Positions 55,621-63,681 of a stretch of DNA of 64,000 nt are shown in pieces. Each line of letters begins with the position of its first letter. Position 1 is the stretch's first letter. The translations under genes were made by a program, and so were the position numbers. Origin of the DNA: Acidobacteriota bacterium (GTDB lineage Bacteria; Acidobacteriota; Vicinamibacteria; Fen-336); contig WYBL01000100.1 of assembly GCA_011526565.1 (NCBI GenBank), forward strand, positions 62,001 to 126,000, read 5' to 3'. The notes under the pieces were generated by a model, which had not been told where the DNA came from, did no database searches, and saw nothing but the letters and a program-made list of their open reading frames with translations.

Positions 55621-55754
55621 ATCGCCATGATCCTCCTCTCGAGCTCGCACGGTCGCCTCCGCAACGTCGGAAAACGCGGCGATCGTCGTGCGGCTCGCCC
55701 GGCGCCGTTGCGCGCCGCGCGCGGGATGCGGATGCAAACGTTGCGAGGTCGCCC

Positions 55755-57563
55755 ATGACCCCTTCCGTCGACGGCGTGGTTCGCGAAGCCTGTCACAGCG
55801 TCGGGCACGACCCGACCCGGCTGATGGACGTGGCGCGCGCGGTGCAGGCACGGCTCGGCGGCGTGCCCGCGACCGCGATCGACGCGATCCACGACCAACT
55901 CCACGTGTCGCGAGGCCAGGTCCGCAGCCTGGTCTCGTTCTACGCGTTCCTCGACGAGCAGCCCGGGGCGCGCCACGTGATCCGGGTCTGCGACGACGTC
56001 GTCGACCGCCTCGCCGGCTACGACCGCGTCGCCCGCGCGTTCAGCGACGAGCTGGGCATCCCGCTGGGCGGGACCACGGCGGACGGAACCTTCTCGCTCC
56101 AGCGCACGGCCTGCATCGGAATGAGCGACCAGGCGCCGGCGGCCCTGGTGGGCGACGTCGTGGTGACCGACCTCTCGGCCGAGCGCGCCCGCCAGGTGGT
56201 CGCCGAGCTGCGCGCCCACGGCGACCCGCAACGGCTGGTCAAGCGCCTGGGAGACGGCAACAACGCCCACCCGCTGGTACGCGCGATGGTCCGCAACAAC
56301 ATCCGCCAGGCCGGGCCGATCGTGATGTCGGAGCAGAAACGCGGCGAAGCCGTCCGCAAGGCCGCCGCACTGAGCCCCGTGGAGGTGATTCGCGCCGTCA
56401 AGACCGCTCGCCTGCGCGGGCGCGGTGGTGCCGGCTTCCCGACGGGCATCAAGTGGGAGATGGCACGGGCGGCCCCGGGTGCCCGCAAGTTCGTCCTGTG
56501 CAACGCCGACGAAGGCGAGCCCGGCACTTTCAAGGACCGAGTGCTGCTGACCGAGTGGCCGGACCGCGTGTTCGCCGGCATGACGATCGCGGGCTACGCG
56601 ATCGGCGCCCGCGAGGGCGTGCTCTACCTGCGCGCCGAGTACGCCTACCTGCGCGCCTTCCTCGAGGACGTGCTGGCGCGACGCCGGTCCGACGGCCTGC
56701 TCGGCCGCGACGTGCCGCGGCGCGGGTTCGAGTTCGACATCCGCATCCAGATGGGCGCGGGCGCCTACGTCTGCGGCGAGGAGTCGGCGCTGATCGAGTC
56801 GTGCGAAGGCCGCCGCGGCGACCCGCGCAACCGGCCGCCGTTCCCGGCCCAGCGCGGCTACCTCGGCTGCCCGACCGTGGTCAACAACGTCGAGACGCTC
56901 TGCTGCGTGACCCGCATCCTGGAGTCCGGCTCCGCCGCGTTCTCCGAACTCGGTTCACGGCAGAGCGCGGGCACCAAGTTGCTCAGCATCTCCGGAGACG
57001 TGAGCCGCCCCGGCGTCTACGAGGTGCCGTTCGGCACCCCGATCCAGGACGTACTCGCGCTGTGCGGGGGCCGCGACGCGACCGCGCTGCAGGTCGGCGG
57101 CCCCAGCGGCCGCATGGTGGGCCCCGCCGACTTCGAGCGCACGATCTGCTACGACGACGTCGCCACCGGCGGCGCCCTCGTGGTGTTCGACTCCTCGCGC
57201 AACCCGCTCCAGATCGCCCACGCCTACATGGAGTTCTTCGAGGACGAGAGCTGCGGCTACTGCACGCCGTGCCGGGTCGGCAACGTGCTGCTGCGCAGGG
57301 GCCTGGAGAAGGTGCTTGCGGGACGCGGCGAGCCCGCCGACCTCGAGCAGTTCGAGCAGATCGCGAAGACGATGAAGGCGTCCAGCCGCTGCGGGCTGGG
57401 GCAGACGTCCTTCAACCCGGTGCTCACCTCGCTGCAGAGCTTCCGGTACCAGTACGAGACCCTCGTGAAGGAGGCGCCGGGCGGCCGCCGCCGCGGGTTC
57501 GACCTGGACGACGCGACCGCCGAAGCGACCCGCCTGCGCGCCGCCGAAGGAGTGCGATCGTGA
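55755..57563 (+). CDS. hoxF: NAD-reducing hydrogenase diaphorase subunit HoxF (NuoE-NuoF fusion)
   Basis: 602 residues. 1 to about 150 is a NuoE-like thioredoxin-fold domain; about 165-600 is NuoF-like with FMN-binding GRGGAGFPTGIKWEM, NAD region NADEGEPGTFKDR and YVCGEESALIESCEG, and the [4Fe-4S] site ESCGYCTPCRVGN plus SRCGLGQ. The subunit moves electrons between FMN/NAD(H) and the hydrogenase. In the NuoE-like part only two of four [2Fe-2S] cysteines remain (C79, C120; D84 and S124 at the other positions). ATG 55755. First gene of hoxFUYHW; hoxU overlaps by 4 bp. There is no separate hoxE. Confidence 0.94.
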   Translation: MTPSVDGVVREACHSVGHDPTRLMDVARAVQARLGGVPATAIDAIHDQLHVSRGQVRSLVSFYAFLDEQPGARHVIRVCDDVVDRLAGYDRVARAFSDELGIPLGGTTADGTFSLQRTACIGMSDQAPAALVGDVVVTDLSAERARQVVAELRAHGDPQRLVKRLGDGNNAHPLVRAMVRNNIRQAGPIVMSEQKRGEAVRKAAALSPVEVIRAVKTARLRGRGGAGFPTGIKWEMARAAPGARKFVLCNADEGEPGTFKDRVLLTEWPDRVFAGMTIAGYAIGAREGVLYLRAEYAYLRAFLEDVLARRRSDGLLGRDVPRRGFEFDIRIQMGAGAYVCGEESALIESCEGRRGDPRNRPPFPAQRGYLGCPTVVNNVETLCCVTRILESGSAAFSELGSRQSAGTKLLSISGDVSRPGVYEVPFGTPIQDVLALCGGRDATALQVGGPSGRMVGPADFERTICYDDVATGGALVVFDSSRNPLQIAHAYMEFFEDESCGYCTPCRVGNVLLRRGLEKVLAGRGEPADLEQFEQIAKTMKASSRCGLGQTSFNPVLTSLQSFRYQYETLVKEAPGGRRRGFDLDDATAEATRLRAAEGVRS

Positions 57564-58258
57564 GCGAGCCCTGCATCATCTTCGACGGCCGCGAGATCCC
57601 GTTCGTGCCGGGCCAGACGATCCTGCAGGCGGCCGAAGACGCCGGCGCCTGGATCCCGCGACTGTGTCACAAGCCCGGACTCGAGCCCTACGGGAGTTGC
57701 CGGGTCTGCGTGGTGCGGGCCAACGGCCGCACCGTGTCCTCGTGCACGTTCCCGGCCAGCCTCGGCATGGTCGTCGAGTGCGACACCCCCGACCTGCTGG
57801 CGATGCGCAAGCTGATCGTCGAGATGCTGTTCGTCGAGGGCAACCACTTCTGCATGTCGTGCGAGAAGAGCGGCCACTGCGAGCTGCAGGCGCTCGGCTA
57901 CCGGCTCGGCATCACGGCCCCGCAGCTCGAGTACCAGTTCCCGCGGCGCCAGGTCGACGCTTCGCATCCCGACGTCCTGATCGACCACAACCGCTGCATC
58001 CTGTGCACGCGCTGCGTGCGCACCTCTCGCGACCTCGACGGCAAGGACGTGTTCGCCGTGGTCGGGCGCGGACCACACCGCAGGATCGCGGCCAGTGCCG
58101 GCACTCGACTGCGCGACTCGGGCGCCGACGTCAGCGACCGCGCGGTCGACGCCTGCCCCGTCGGCGCGCTGCTGCGCAAGCGGGTCGGCTTCTCCGTGCC
58201 GGTCGGGCTCCGCCCCTACGATGCCGTGCCGATCGGGAGCCAGGAGGTCGCGCGATGA
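57560..58258 (+). CDS. hoxU: NAD-reducing hydrogenase electron-transfer subunit HoxU
   Basis: 232 residues, NuoG N-terminal type. [2Fe-2S] site CHKPGLEPYGSCRVC plus a later Cys (SSCTF); His-Cys3 [4Fe-4S] site HFCMSCEKSGHC; second [4Fe-4S] site CILCTRC with the distant Cys of DACPVGAL. These match the N1b, N5 and N4 clusters of complex I. It carries electrons between HoxF and HoxY. GTG start in GTGA overlap with hoxF; the TGA overlaps the hoxY ATG. Confidence 0.94.
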   Translation: MSEPCIIFDGREIPFVPGQTILQAAEDAGAWIPRLCHKPGLEPYGSCRVCVVRANGRTVSSCTFPASLGMVVECDTPDLLAMRKLIVEMLFVEGNHFCMSCEKSGHCELQALGYRLGITAPQLEYQFPRRQVDASHPDVLIDHNRCILCTRCVRTSRDLDGKDVFAVVGRGPHRRIAASAGTRLRDSGADVSDRAVDACPVGALLRKRVGFSVPVGLRPYDAVPIGSQEVAR

Positions 58259-58800
58259 GCAAGCCCCGGGTCGCGACCACTTCGCTGTGCGGCTGCTTCG
58301 GCTGCCACATGTCGCTGCTCGACATCGACGAGCGGATCCTGCAGCTCGCCGAGATCGTCGAGTTCGACAAGTCTCCGATCAACGACCACAAGGACTTCAC
58401 GCAGCGCTGCACGGTCGGCCTGATCGAGGGCGGCTGTGCCAACGCGGAGAACGTGCACGTGCTGCGCCGCTTCCGCGAGATGTGCGACGTGCTGGTCTCG
58501 GTCGGCGACTGCGCGACGACCGGCGGCATCCCGGCGCTGCGCAACCTGGTGCCGCTCGAGGAGTGCCTGCAGGAGGCCTACCTGAAGGGCCCGTCCGTTC
58601 ACAACCCGTCCGCACGCATCCCGGACGACCCGGAGATCCCGCTGCTGCTCGACAAGGTCTACCCGGCCCACGAGGTGGTGAAGATCGACTACCACCTGCC
58701 GGGCTGCCCGCCGTCCGCCGACACGTTGTGGGAGGCGCTGAACGCGCTCCTCTCCGGCAAGCCGCTCGCGCTGCCCTACGCGCTGCTCAAGTACGACTGA
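58255..58800 (+). CDS. hoxY: NAD-reducing hydrogenase small subunit HoxY
   Basis: 181 residues. The proximal [4Fe-4S] ligands are visible: CGCFGCHMSLLD, VSVGDCATTGG and LPGCPPSADTLW. There is no twin-arginine signal, as expected for the soluble group 3d enzymes. It forms the hydrogenase module with HoxH. ATG overlaps the hoxU stop by 4 bp; hoxH follows 6 bp downstream. Confidence 0.94.
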   Translation: MSKPRVATTSLCGCFGCHMSLLDIDERILQLAEIVEFDKSPINDHKDFTQRCTVGLIEGGCANAENVHVLRRFREMCDVLVSVGDCATTGGIPALRNLVPLEECLQEAYLKGPSVHNPSARIPDDPEIPLLLDKVYPAHEVVKIDYHLPGCPPSADTLWEALNALLSGKPLALPYALLKYD

Positions 58801-58806
58801 GGGACC

Positions 58807-60255
58807 ATGGAAGCCACCAGCGGACGTCGCGTCGTCATCGAGCCGGTGACCCGGGTCGAGGGCCACGGCAAGGTCACCATCCTGCTCGACGCGGAAGGCC
58901 ACGTGGAGCGCGCGCGCTTCCACGTCGTGGAGTTCCGCGGCTTCGAGCGCTTCATCCAGGGCCGGCCCTACTGGGAGGTGCCGGTCGCGGTCCAGCGGCT
59001 GTGCGGGATCTGCCCGGTCAGCCATCACCTGGCCGCGGCCAAGGCGATGGACCGCATCGTCGGCGGCGAGAAGCTGACCCCGACCGCCGAGAAGATGCGG
59101 CGGCTGATGCACTACGGCCAGACCTTCCAGAGCCACGCGCTGCACTTCTTCCACCTGGCCTCGCCCGACCTGCTGTTCGGCTTCGGCTCCGACGTGAACG
59201 CCCGGCACGTGCTGGGCGTGGCCGCGAAGCACCCCGACCTGGCGCGGCAGGGCATCCTGATGCGCCGCTACGGGCAGGAGATCATCCGCGTCACCGCCGG
59301 CAAGAAGGTCCACGGCACCGGCGCGATCCCCGGCGGCGTCAACAAGAACCTGAAGGTCGCCGAGCGCGACCCGCTGCTCGCGGAGCTGCAGCAGATGCGC
59401 GAGTGGGCGCAGGCGACGGTCAAGCTCGCCCGCGAGTACACGCTCGCTCACGTGGACAGCCTGGGCGGGTTCGGCTCGTTCCCGTCCAACCACGTGTCGC
59501 TGGTCCGCGAGGACGGAGCGCTCGACCTCTACGACGGCGGGCTGCGCGCGATCGACGCCCAGGGCCGCACGATCTTCGACCACGTCGACCCGCAGCGGTA
59601 CCTGGAGTTCATCGCCGAAGAAGTGAAGCCCTGGTCGTACATGAAGTTCCCCTTCATCAGGTCGCTGGGGCCCGAGCACGGCTGGTACCGGGTGGGCCCG
59701 CTGGCCCGGATCAACGCCTGCACGTTCATCGACACGCCGCTGGCCGAGGCCGAGCGCAAGATGTTCGTGGAGGTCGCCGGCGGCCGGCCCAGCACGCTGA
59801 CGATGGCGTACCACTGGGCGCGGATGATCGAGCTGCTGCACGCGATCGAGAAGATCGACGCGCTGCTGCACGACCCCGACCTGCAGGGCACCGACCTGGT
59901 CGTCAGGGGGGAACGCCGCGGCGAGGCCGTCGCCATCGTCGAGGCCCCGCGCGGGACGCTGTTCCACCACTACAAGGTGGACGAGAACGACCAGGTCACG
60001 ATGGCCAACCTGATCGTGTCGACGACCAGCAACAACGAGCCGATGAACCGCGCCGTCACCAGCGTGGCGAAGCAGTTCCTGGACGGGCAGGAGATCACGG
60101 AAGGCCTGCTCAACCACGTCGAGGTGGCGATCCGCGCCTACGACCCGTGCCTGTCGTGCGCGACCCACGCGCTGGGCCAGATGCCGCTCGACGTCGAGCT
60201 GCGCGACGCGGCGGGGCGGCTCGTCGCGCGGCGGGTCAAGGACTCGCGGGGCTGA
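58807..60255 (+). CDS. hoxH: NAD-reducing [NiFe] hydrogenase large subunit HoxH
   Basis: 482 residues. Active-site motif L1 is RLCGICPVSHH (C66, C69), and L2 is DPCLSCATH (C448, C451), which hold the NiFe(CN)2CO centre. The 28 residues after H454 form the C-terminal extension that the maturation protease should remove. Motif details and neighbours fit group 3d bidirectional hydrogenases. It oxidises H2 to reduce NAD+, or the reverse. ATG 58807. No hyp maturation genes for nickel insertion are in the window, so they must lie elsewhere. Confidence 0.95.
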   Translation: MEATSGRRVVIEPVTRVEGHGKVTILLDAEGHVERARFHVVEFRGFERFIQGRPYWEVPVAVQRLCGICPVSHHLAAAKAMDRIVGGEKLTPTAEKMRRLMHYGQTFQSHALHFFHLASPDLLFGFGSDVNARHVLGVAAKHPDLARQGILMRRYGQEIIRVTAGKKVHGTGAIPGGVNKNLKVAERDPLLAELQQMREWAQATVKLAREYTLAHVDSLGGFGSFPSNHVSLVREDGALDLYDGGLRAIDAQGRTIFDHVDPQRYLEFIAEEVKPWSYMKFPFIRSLGPEHGWYRVGPLARINACTFIDTPLAEAERKMFVEVAGGRPSTLTMAYHWARMIELLHAIEKIDALLHDPDLQGTDLVVRGERRGEAVAIVEAPRGTLFHHYKVDENDQVTMANLIVSTTSNNEPMNRAVTSVAKQFLDGQEITEGLLNHVEVAIRAYDPCLSCATHALGQMPLDVELRDAAGRLVARRVKDSRG

Positions 60256-60257
60256 GC

Positions 60258-60734
60258 ATGGCCCGCGTGCTCGTCTACGGCTACGGCAACCCCGGTCGCC
60301 TGGACGACGGCCTGGGGCCCGCGCTGATCGACGCGCTGGCGGCGCACGGGTGCCCGGGGGACGTGACCCTGGAAACGGGGTACCAGCTCCAGGTCGAGGA
60401 TGCCGCGCTGGTGGCCCCGTTCGATCTCGTGGTCTTCGCCGACGCCCACGCGAGCTGCGCGCCGCCGTTCGAGCTGCGCCGCCTCGAGCCGCTGCACGCC
60501 GCCGATTTCACGACCCACTCGCTCGCTCCCGAGGCCGTGCTCGCGCTGGCGCGCGACCTCTACGGCAGCCGCGCCGCCGGCTTCGTGCTCGGTATCCGCG
60601 GCGATCGCTTCGACGACTACGGCGAAGGCCTCTCGCCGGTGGCGAGGCGCCACCTCGACGCCGCCGCGGACTTCCTGCGGCAGGCGCTGCGCGACGGAAC
60701 AGGAGAGCTCCGATGTCCGAGCCCAGGCCGCTGA
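60258..60734 (+). CDS. hoxW: Hydrogenase maturation protease HoxW
   Basis: 158 residues of the HybD/HycI family. Marks: YGYGNPGRLDDGLGP (acidic nickel ligand region), VVFADAHAS and THSLAPEAVLALA (His ligand). It trims the C-terminal extension of HoxH after nickel insertion. ATG 2 bp after the hoxH stop, so co-translated. Its last 22 bp overlap the following receiver gene in another frame. Confidence 0.9.
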   Translation: MARVLVYGYGNPGRLDDGLGPALIDALAAHGCPGDVTLETGYQLQVEDAALVAPFDLVVFADAHASCAPPFELRRLEPLHAADFTTHSLAPEAVLALARDLYGSRAAGFVLGIRGDRFDDYGEGLSPVARRHLDAAADFLRQALRDGTGELRCPSPGR

Positions 60735-61090
60735 TCCTCTACATCGACGACGACCCGGACTACCGCGAGGTGGTGCGCATCCTGATCGAGTCGGCCGGCT
60801 ACGAGATGGCCGAGGCCGCCTCTGCCGAGGAAGGCGTCCTCGTCTACAAGCAGCGCACGCCCGACCTCGTGATCGTCGACCTGATGATGGAGGAGGTCGA
60901 CTCCGGCACCAGCTTCGTCAAGGAGCTGCGGCTGCTGGGCAACAAGGCGCCGATCTACATGCTGAGCTCGGTGGGCGAGAGCATGAGCCTGTCGGCCGAC
61001 CACATGGCGCTCGGCCTGTCCGGCATCTTCCAGAAGCCGATCGACCGCGCCACGCTGCTCGGCGTGCTGAAGGCCAAGCTCGGCCGCTGA
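60713..61090 (+). CDS. Stand-alone response-regulator receiver protein
   Basis: 125 residues, one receiver domain. Acidic pocket D12/D13/D14 (YIDDDPDY), phosphorylation site D56 (VIVDLMMEE), Ser in YMLSSVGE and Lys in FQKPID. No output domain. ATG 60713 after GGAGAG, overlapping the end of hoxW by 22 bp, so it is the last gene of the hox operon. The usual Thr/Ser-x-Tyr switch region is altered (GLSGIFQK). A role in hydrogenase signalling is inferred from the operon only; no kinase is adjacent in the same direction. Confidence 0.88.
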   Translation: MSEPRPLILYIDDDPDYREVVRILIESAGYEMAEAASAEEGVLVYKQRTPDLVIVDLMMEEVDSGTSFVKELRLLGNKAPIYMLSSVGESMSLSADHMALGLSGIFQKPIDRATLLGVLKAKLGR

Positions 61091-61101
61091 GCGATCGGCA
61101 G

Positions 61102-61107
61102 TAGCAT
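61102..61107 (+). promoter_or_regulatory. -10-like element of the S9-type hydrolase gene
   Basis: TAGCAT, 43 bp before the ATG at 61151; again the TAGNNT form. No clear -35. Confidence 0.3.
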
Positions 61108-61150
61108 CCGCTCACCCGACGCGCCGTCCCTGCGTCCGACGAGGTTCGCC

Positions 61151-62173
61151 ATGCGTCACGCCCGACTGGTCACGAGCTGCGCCGCGCTGCTCGCATTCTC
61201 CGTCCAGGCCCAGGAGCCGAAGCCGCTCGACGAGCAGGTGAAGGCGCTGTCGTCGAAGGTGGAGTCCCTGCGCTGGGAGCTCGACCAGGTCCGCAAGAGT
61301 GCCGACGACGCGCTGTTCTGGCTGCGGCTCTCCGACGTTGCGGAGATCGACAAGGTGATCCTGACCGGGCCGCCCAACCCCAAGGAGAAGCCGCGCTACG
61401 GGATCGCCAACGAGCGCCACCCCGTCCGCATCTACCAGTACGTGTTCCTGCCGAAGAAGCTCGACCGCTCGAAGAAGCACCCCGCGATCATGCTGACCCA
61501 CGGCGGCGTGCACGGCGACTTCGGCACCTACCACGTGCACATGGTCCGCGAGATGGTCGAGCGCGGCTACGTCGTGCTGGCCACCGAGTACCGCGGCTCG
61601 ACGGGCTACGGCAAGGGGATGTACGAGGCGATCGACTACGGCGGCCTCGAGAACGACGATGTCGTCGCCGGCCGCGACTGGGCCGTCGAGAACCTGCCGG
61701 TCGATCCGGGGCGGATCGCGCTCGTCGGCTGGAGCCACGGCGGCATGATCTCGCTGATGGTGGGCTTCGACCATCCCGAGAAGTTCGCCTGCATCTTCGC
61801 AGGCGTCCCGGTGTCCGACCTGCTGACCCGGCTCGGCTACACCGCGCAGAGCTACCGGGAGCTGTTCTCGGCCCCGTACCACATCGGCAAGGAGCCGGTC
61901 GACGCGGTCGACGAGTACCGCCGCCGCAGCCCGATCTGGAACGTGCACAAGCTGAAGCTGCCGTTGATGGTCACCACGTCGACCAACGACCGCGACGTCA
62001 ACGTCGTCGAGGTGGAGCAGTTGATCGTCCACCTGAAGGCGGCCGGCAAGAGCTTCGAGCACAAGATCTACAAGGACGCCCCGGGGGGCCACAGCTTCGA
62101 GCGCATCGACACCACCTTCGCGCGCAAGGCCCGCGAAGATCTCTACGCGTTCCTGGCGAAGCACCTGAAGTAG
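61151..62173 (+). CDS. Exported S9-type peptidase / alpha-beta hydrolase
   Basis: 340 residues: signal peptide (VTSCAALLAFSVQAQ), short coiled segment (LDEQVKALSSKVESLRWELDQVRKSADD), then an alpha/beta-hydrolase domain of the prolyl-oligopeptidase type. Oxyanion region LTHGGVHGDFG, nucleophile elbow VGWSHGGM, acid in TSTNDRDVN and His in GGHSFE. There is no propeller, so it could act on small peptides or esters in the periplasm. The coiled-coil insert after the signal is unusual for the family and may mediate trimerisation. Confidence 0.87.
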   Translation: MRHARLVTSCAALLAFSVQAQEPKPLDEQVKALSSKVESLRWELDQVRKSADDALFWLRLSDVAEIDKVILTGPPNPKEKPRYGIANERHPVRIYQYVFLPKKLDRSKKHPAIMLTHGGVHGDFGTYHVHMVREMVERGYVVLATEYRGSTGYGKGMYEAIDYGGLENDDVVAGRDWAVENLPVDPGRIALVGWSHGGMISLMVGFDHPEKFACIFAGVPVSDLLTRLGYTAQSYRELFSAPYHIGKEPVDAVDEYRRRSPIWNVHKLKLPLMVTTSTNDRDVNVVEVEQLIVHLKAAGKSFEHKIYKDAPGGHSFERIDTTFARKAREDLYAFLAKHLK

Positions 62174-62193
62174 CGCCGGCGCCCGCCCGCTAC
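62170..62193. terminator. Short hairpin between convergent genes
   Basis: GTAGCG (62170-62175) and CGCTAC (62188-62193) are exact inverted repeats that include both stop codons. Weak terminator candidate without T-run. Confidence 0.3.
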
Positions 62194-63590
62194 TCGAGGT
62201 GGGCGGGCAGCTCGAGCCAGAACGTGCTGCCGCGGCCGGGCTCGCTGTCGACGCCGACCCGGCCGCCGTGCGCCAGCGCGATCCGCTTGACGATCGCGAG
62301 GCCCAGGCCGCTGCCCTTCACGTTCGGCGCGGCCGGGCCCGACGCCAGCCGCACGAAGTCCTGGAACAGCCGCGCCTGATCCTCGGCTGCGATCCCGGGC
62401 CCGTCGTCTTCGACCTCGACCCGCACGACGGGCGAGCGGTCCTGCAGGCGCAGCCTCACGTGGCCGCCGTCCGGCGTGTACTTGAGCGCGTTGGTCAGGT
62501 AGTTGACGACCGCCTCCTGCAGCAGGCGCTCGTGGCCGACGACGCTCGGCAGCCGGTCGGGAACATCGAGCCGCAGCGTGTGCCGGTGGGCCGCGGCGAC
62601 GTCCGCGTAGTCGGCGACCAGCCTCTCGGCCACCGCGGCGAGGTCGACGCGGGTGAACTGGGTGCGGGCGATGTCGCTCTCCAGGGAGGAGAGCAGCGAG
62701 ATCCCGGTCATGAACTCGTCGAGGTCGCCCAGCCGGCGCAGGCAGCGATCCAGCCAGTCGCGCTGGCGCGGGCTGGTGTCGCCCGCGAGGCCGGCCTGCA
62801 TGTTCTCGAGCAGCATGGTGACGGCGCCGAGTGGCGCGCGCAGGTTGTGGGCGGCCACCTGCAGGAAGTCCTTGCGCTGCTGGGAGAGCCGCTGCAACTC
62901 GCCGTTGGCGAGCCGGATCCGCTGCTCCACGCTGCGCAGCGAGCGCATCAGCGCGAGCAGCAGCAGCGCGGTCAGCCACAGCAGCAGCCCGTGGACCAGG
63001 ACCAGCGTGAAGGCGTGCAGGCCGGCCAGCGGGTCGGCCCCGGACACCGGGCCGATCGGCAGCGGCGGCACCGCCAGCCCCGTCCATTCGAGGCCGACCA
63101 TGCCGCACAGCAGCGAGAAGGCGACCCCGGTCAGAGCCAGCGCCGCACGCCGCGAGAGCAGGATGCAGCACACGACGACGTGGAGCACGTAGAGGGCCGT
63201 GAACGGCGAGCGCCCGCCGCCGACCAGCCAGATCGCCGCCGTCAGCGCCAGGAAGTCGAGCACGACCGCGCCGTAGGTGACGGCCAGCAGCCACGGCAGC
63301 GGCGCGGCCGGCGCGTCGGGCTGCCGGTAGGCGCGGAAGAAGGTCCAGGCCGCCAGGTTGTACACGGCGACGGCCAGCGCGAGCTGGCACAGGCGCGCCG
63401 CGTCGATGGCGACGAGCCCGAGGCCGAAGCGGGCGAACAGCGCCGAGGCGGCGAGGCCCAGGGCCACCCAGGTCCGGACCCGCGTGTAGACGTAGAAGCT
63501 GTGGCCGATGAGCTGGCTGTGGTCGGCGCGGGCGAGGTCCGACTCGCCTCCGGCAGGGGCGGCCGAAGCGACTGCGCGGACGGGCAGCAT
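62190..63590 (-). CDS. Membrane sensor histidine kinase
   Basis: 466 residues from ATG 63590. About 30-245 has six or so hydrophobic segments (VRTWVALGLAASALFARFGLG, VVLDFLALTAAIWLVGG, LYVLHVVVCCILL, LVLVHGLLLWLTALLLLALM), a membrane-embedded sensor. A short coil leads to the H-box FLQVAAHNLRAPLGAV and an HATPase domain with NYLTNALKYTPDGG, VEDDGPGIA and KGSGLGLAIVKRI. No HAMP or PAS domain. No response regulator adjoins it; the stand-alone receiver at 60713 is the nearest candidate. Divergent from the truncated sensor at 63682. Confidence 0.9.
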   Translation of the reverse strand: MLPVRAVASAAPAGGESDLARADHSQLIGHSFYVYTRVRTWVALGLAASALFARFGLGLVAIDAARLCQLALAVAVYNLAAWTFFRAYRQPDAPAAPLPWLLAVTYGAVVLDFLALTAAIWLVGGGRSPFTALYVLHVVVCCILLSRRAALALTGVAFSLLCGMVGLEWTGLAVPPLPIGPVSGADPLAGLHAFTLVLVHGLLLWLTALLLLALMRSLRSVEQRIRLANGELQRLSQQRKDFLQVAAHNLRAPLGAVTMLLENMQAGLAGDTSPRQRDWLDRCLRRLGDLDEFMTGISLLSSLESDIARTQFTRVDLAAVAERLVADYADVAAAHRHTLRLDVPDRLPSVVGHERLLQEAVVNYLTNALKYTPDGGHVRLRLQDRSPVVRVEVEDDGPGIAAEDQARLFQDFVRLASGPAAPNVKGSGLGLAIVKRIALAHGGRVGVDSEPGRGSTFWLELPAHLE

Positions 63591-63681
63591 GTCGAAGGCC
63601 CAGCAGCAACTCGCGTGCCCGGCCGGGCCGGCTCGGCGCGCGAAACCTGCTGGCACCGGACGTGCTTCGAAACCGGGTGAC

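Noticed and set aside
55549..55640. Glycine-riboswitch-like words GGAGAG and CCGAAGG before hoxF
   Set aside because: The CCGAAGG sits in the loop of a simple 6-bp hairpin, the GCAA and CUCUCAGG elements of the aptamer are missing, and there is no glycine-related gene downstream.
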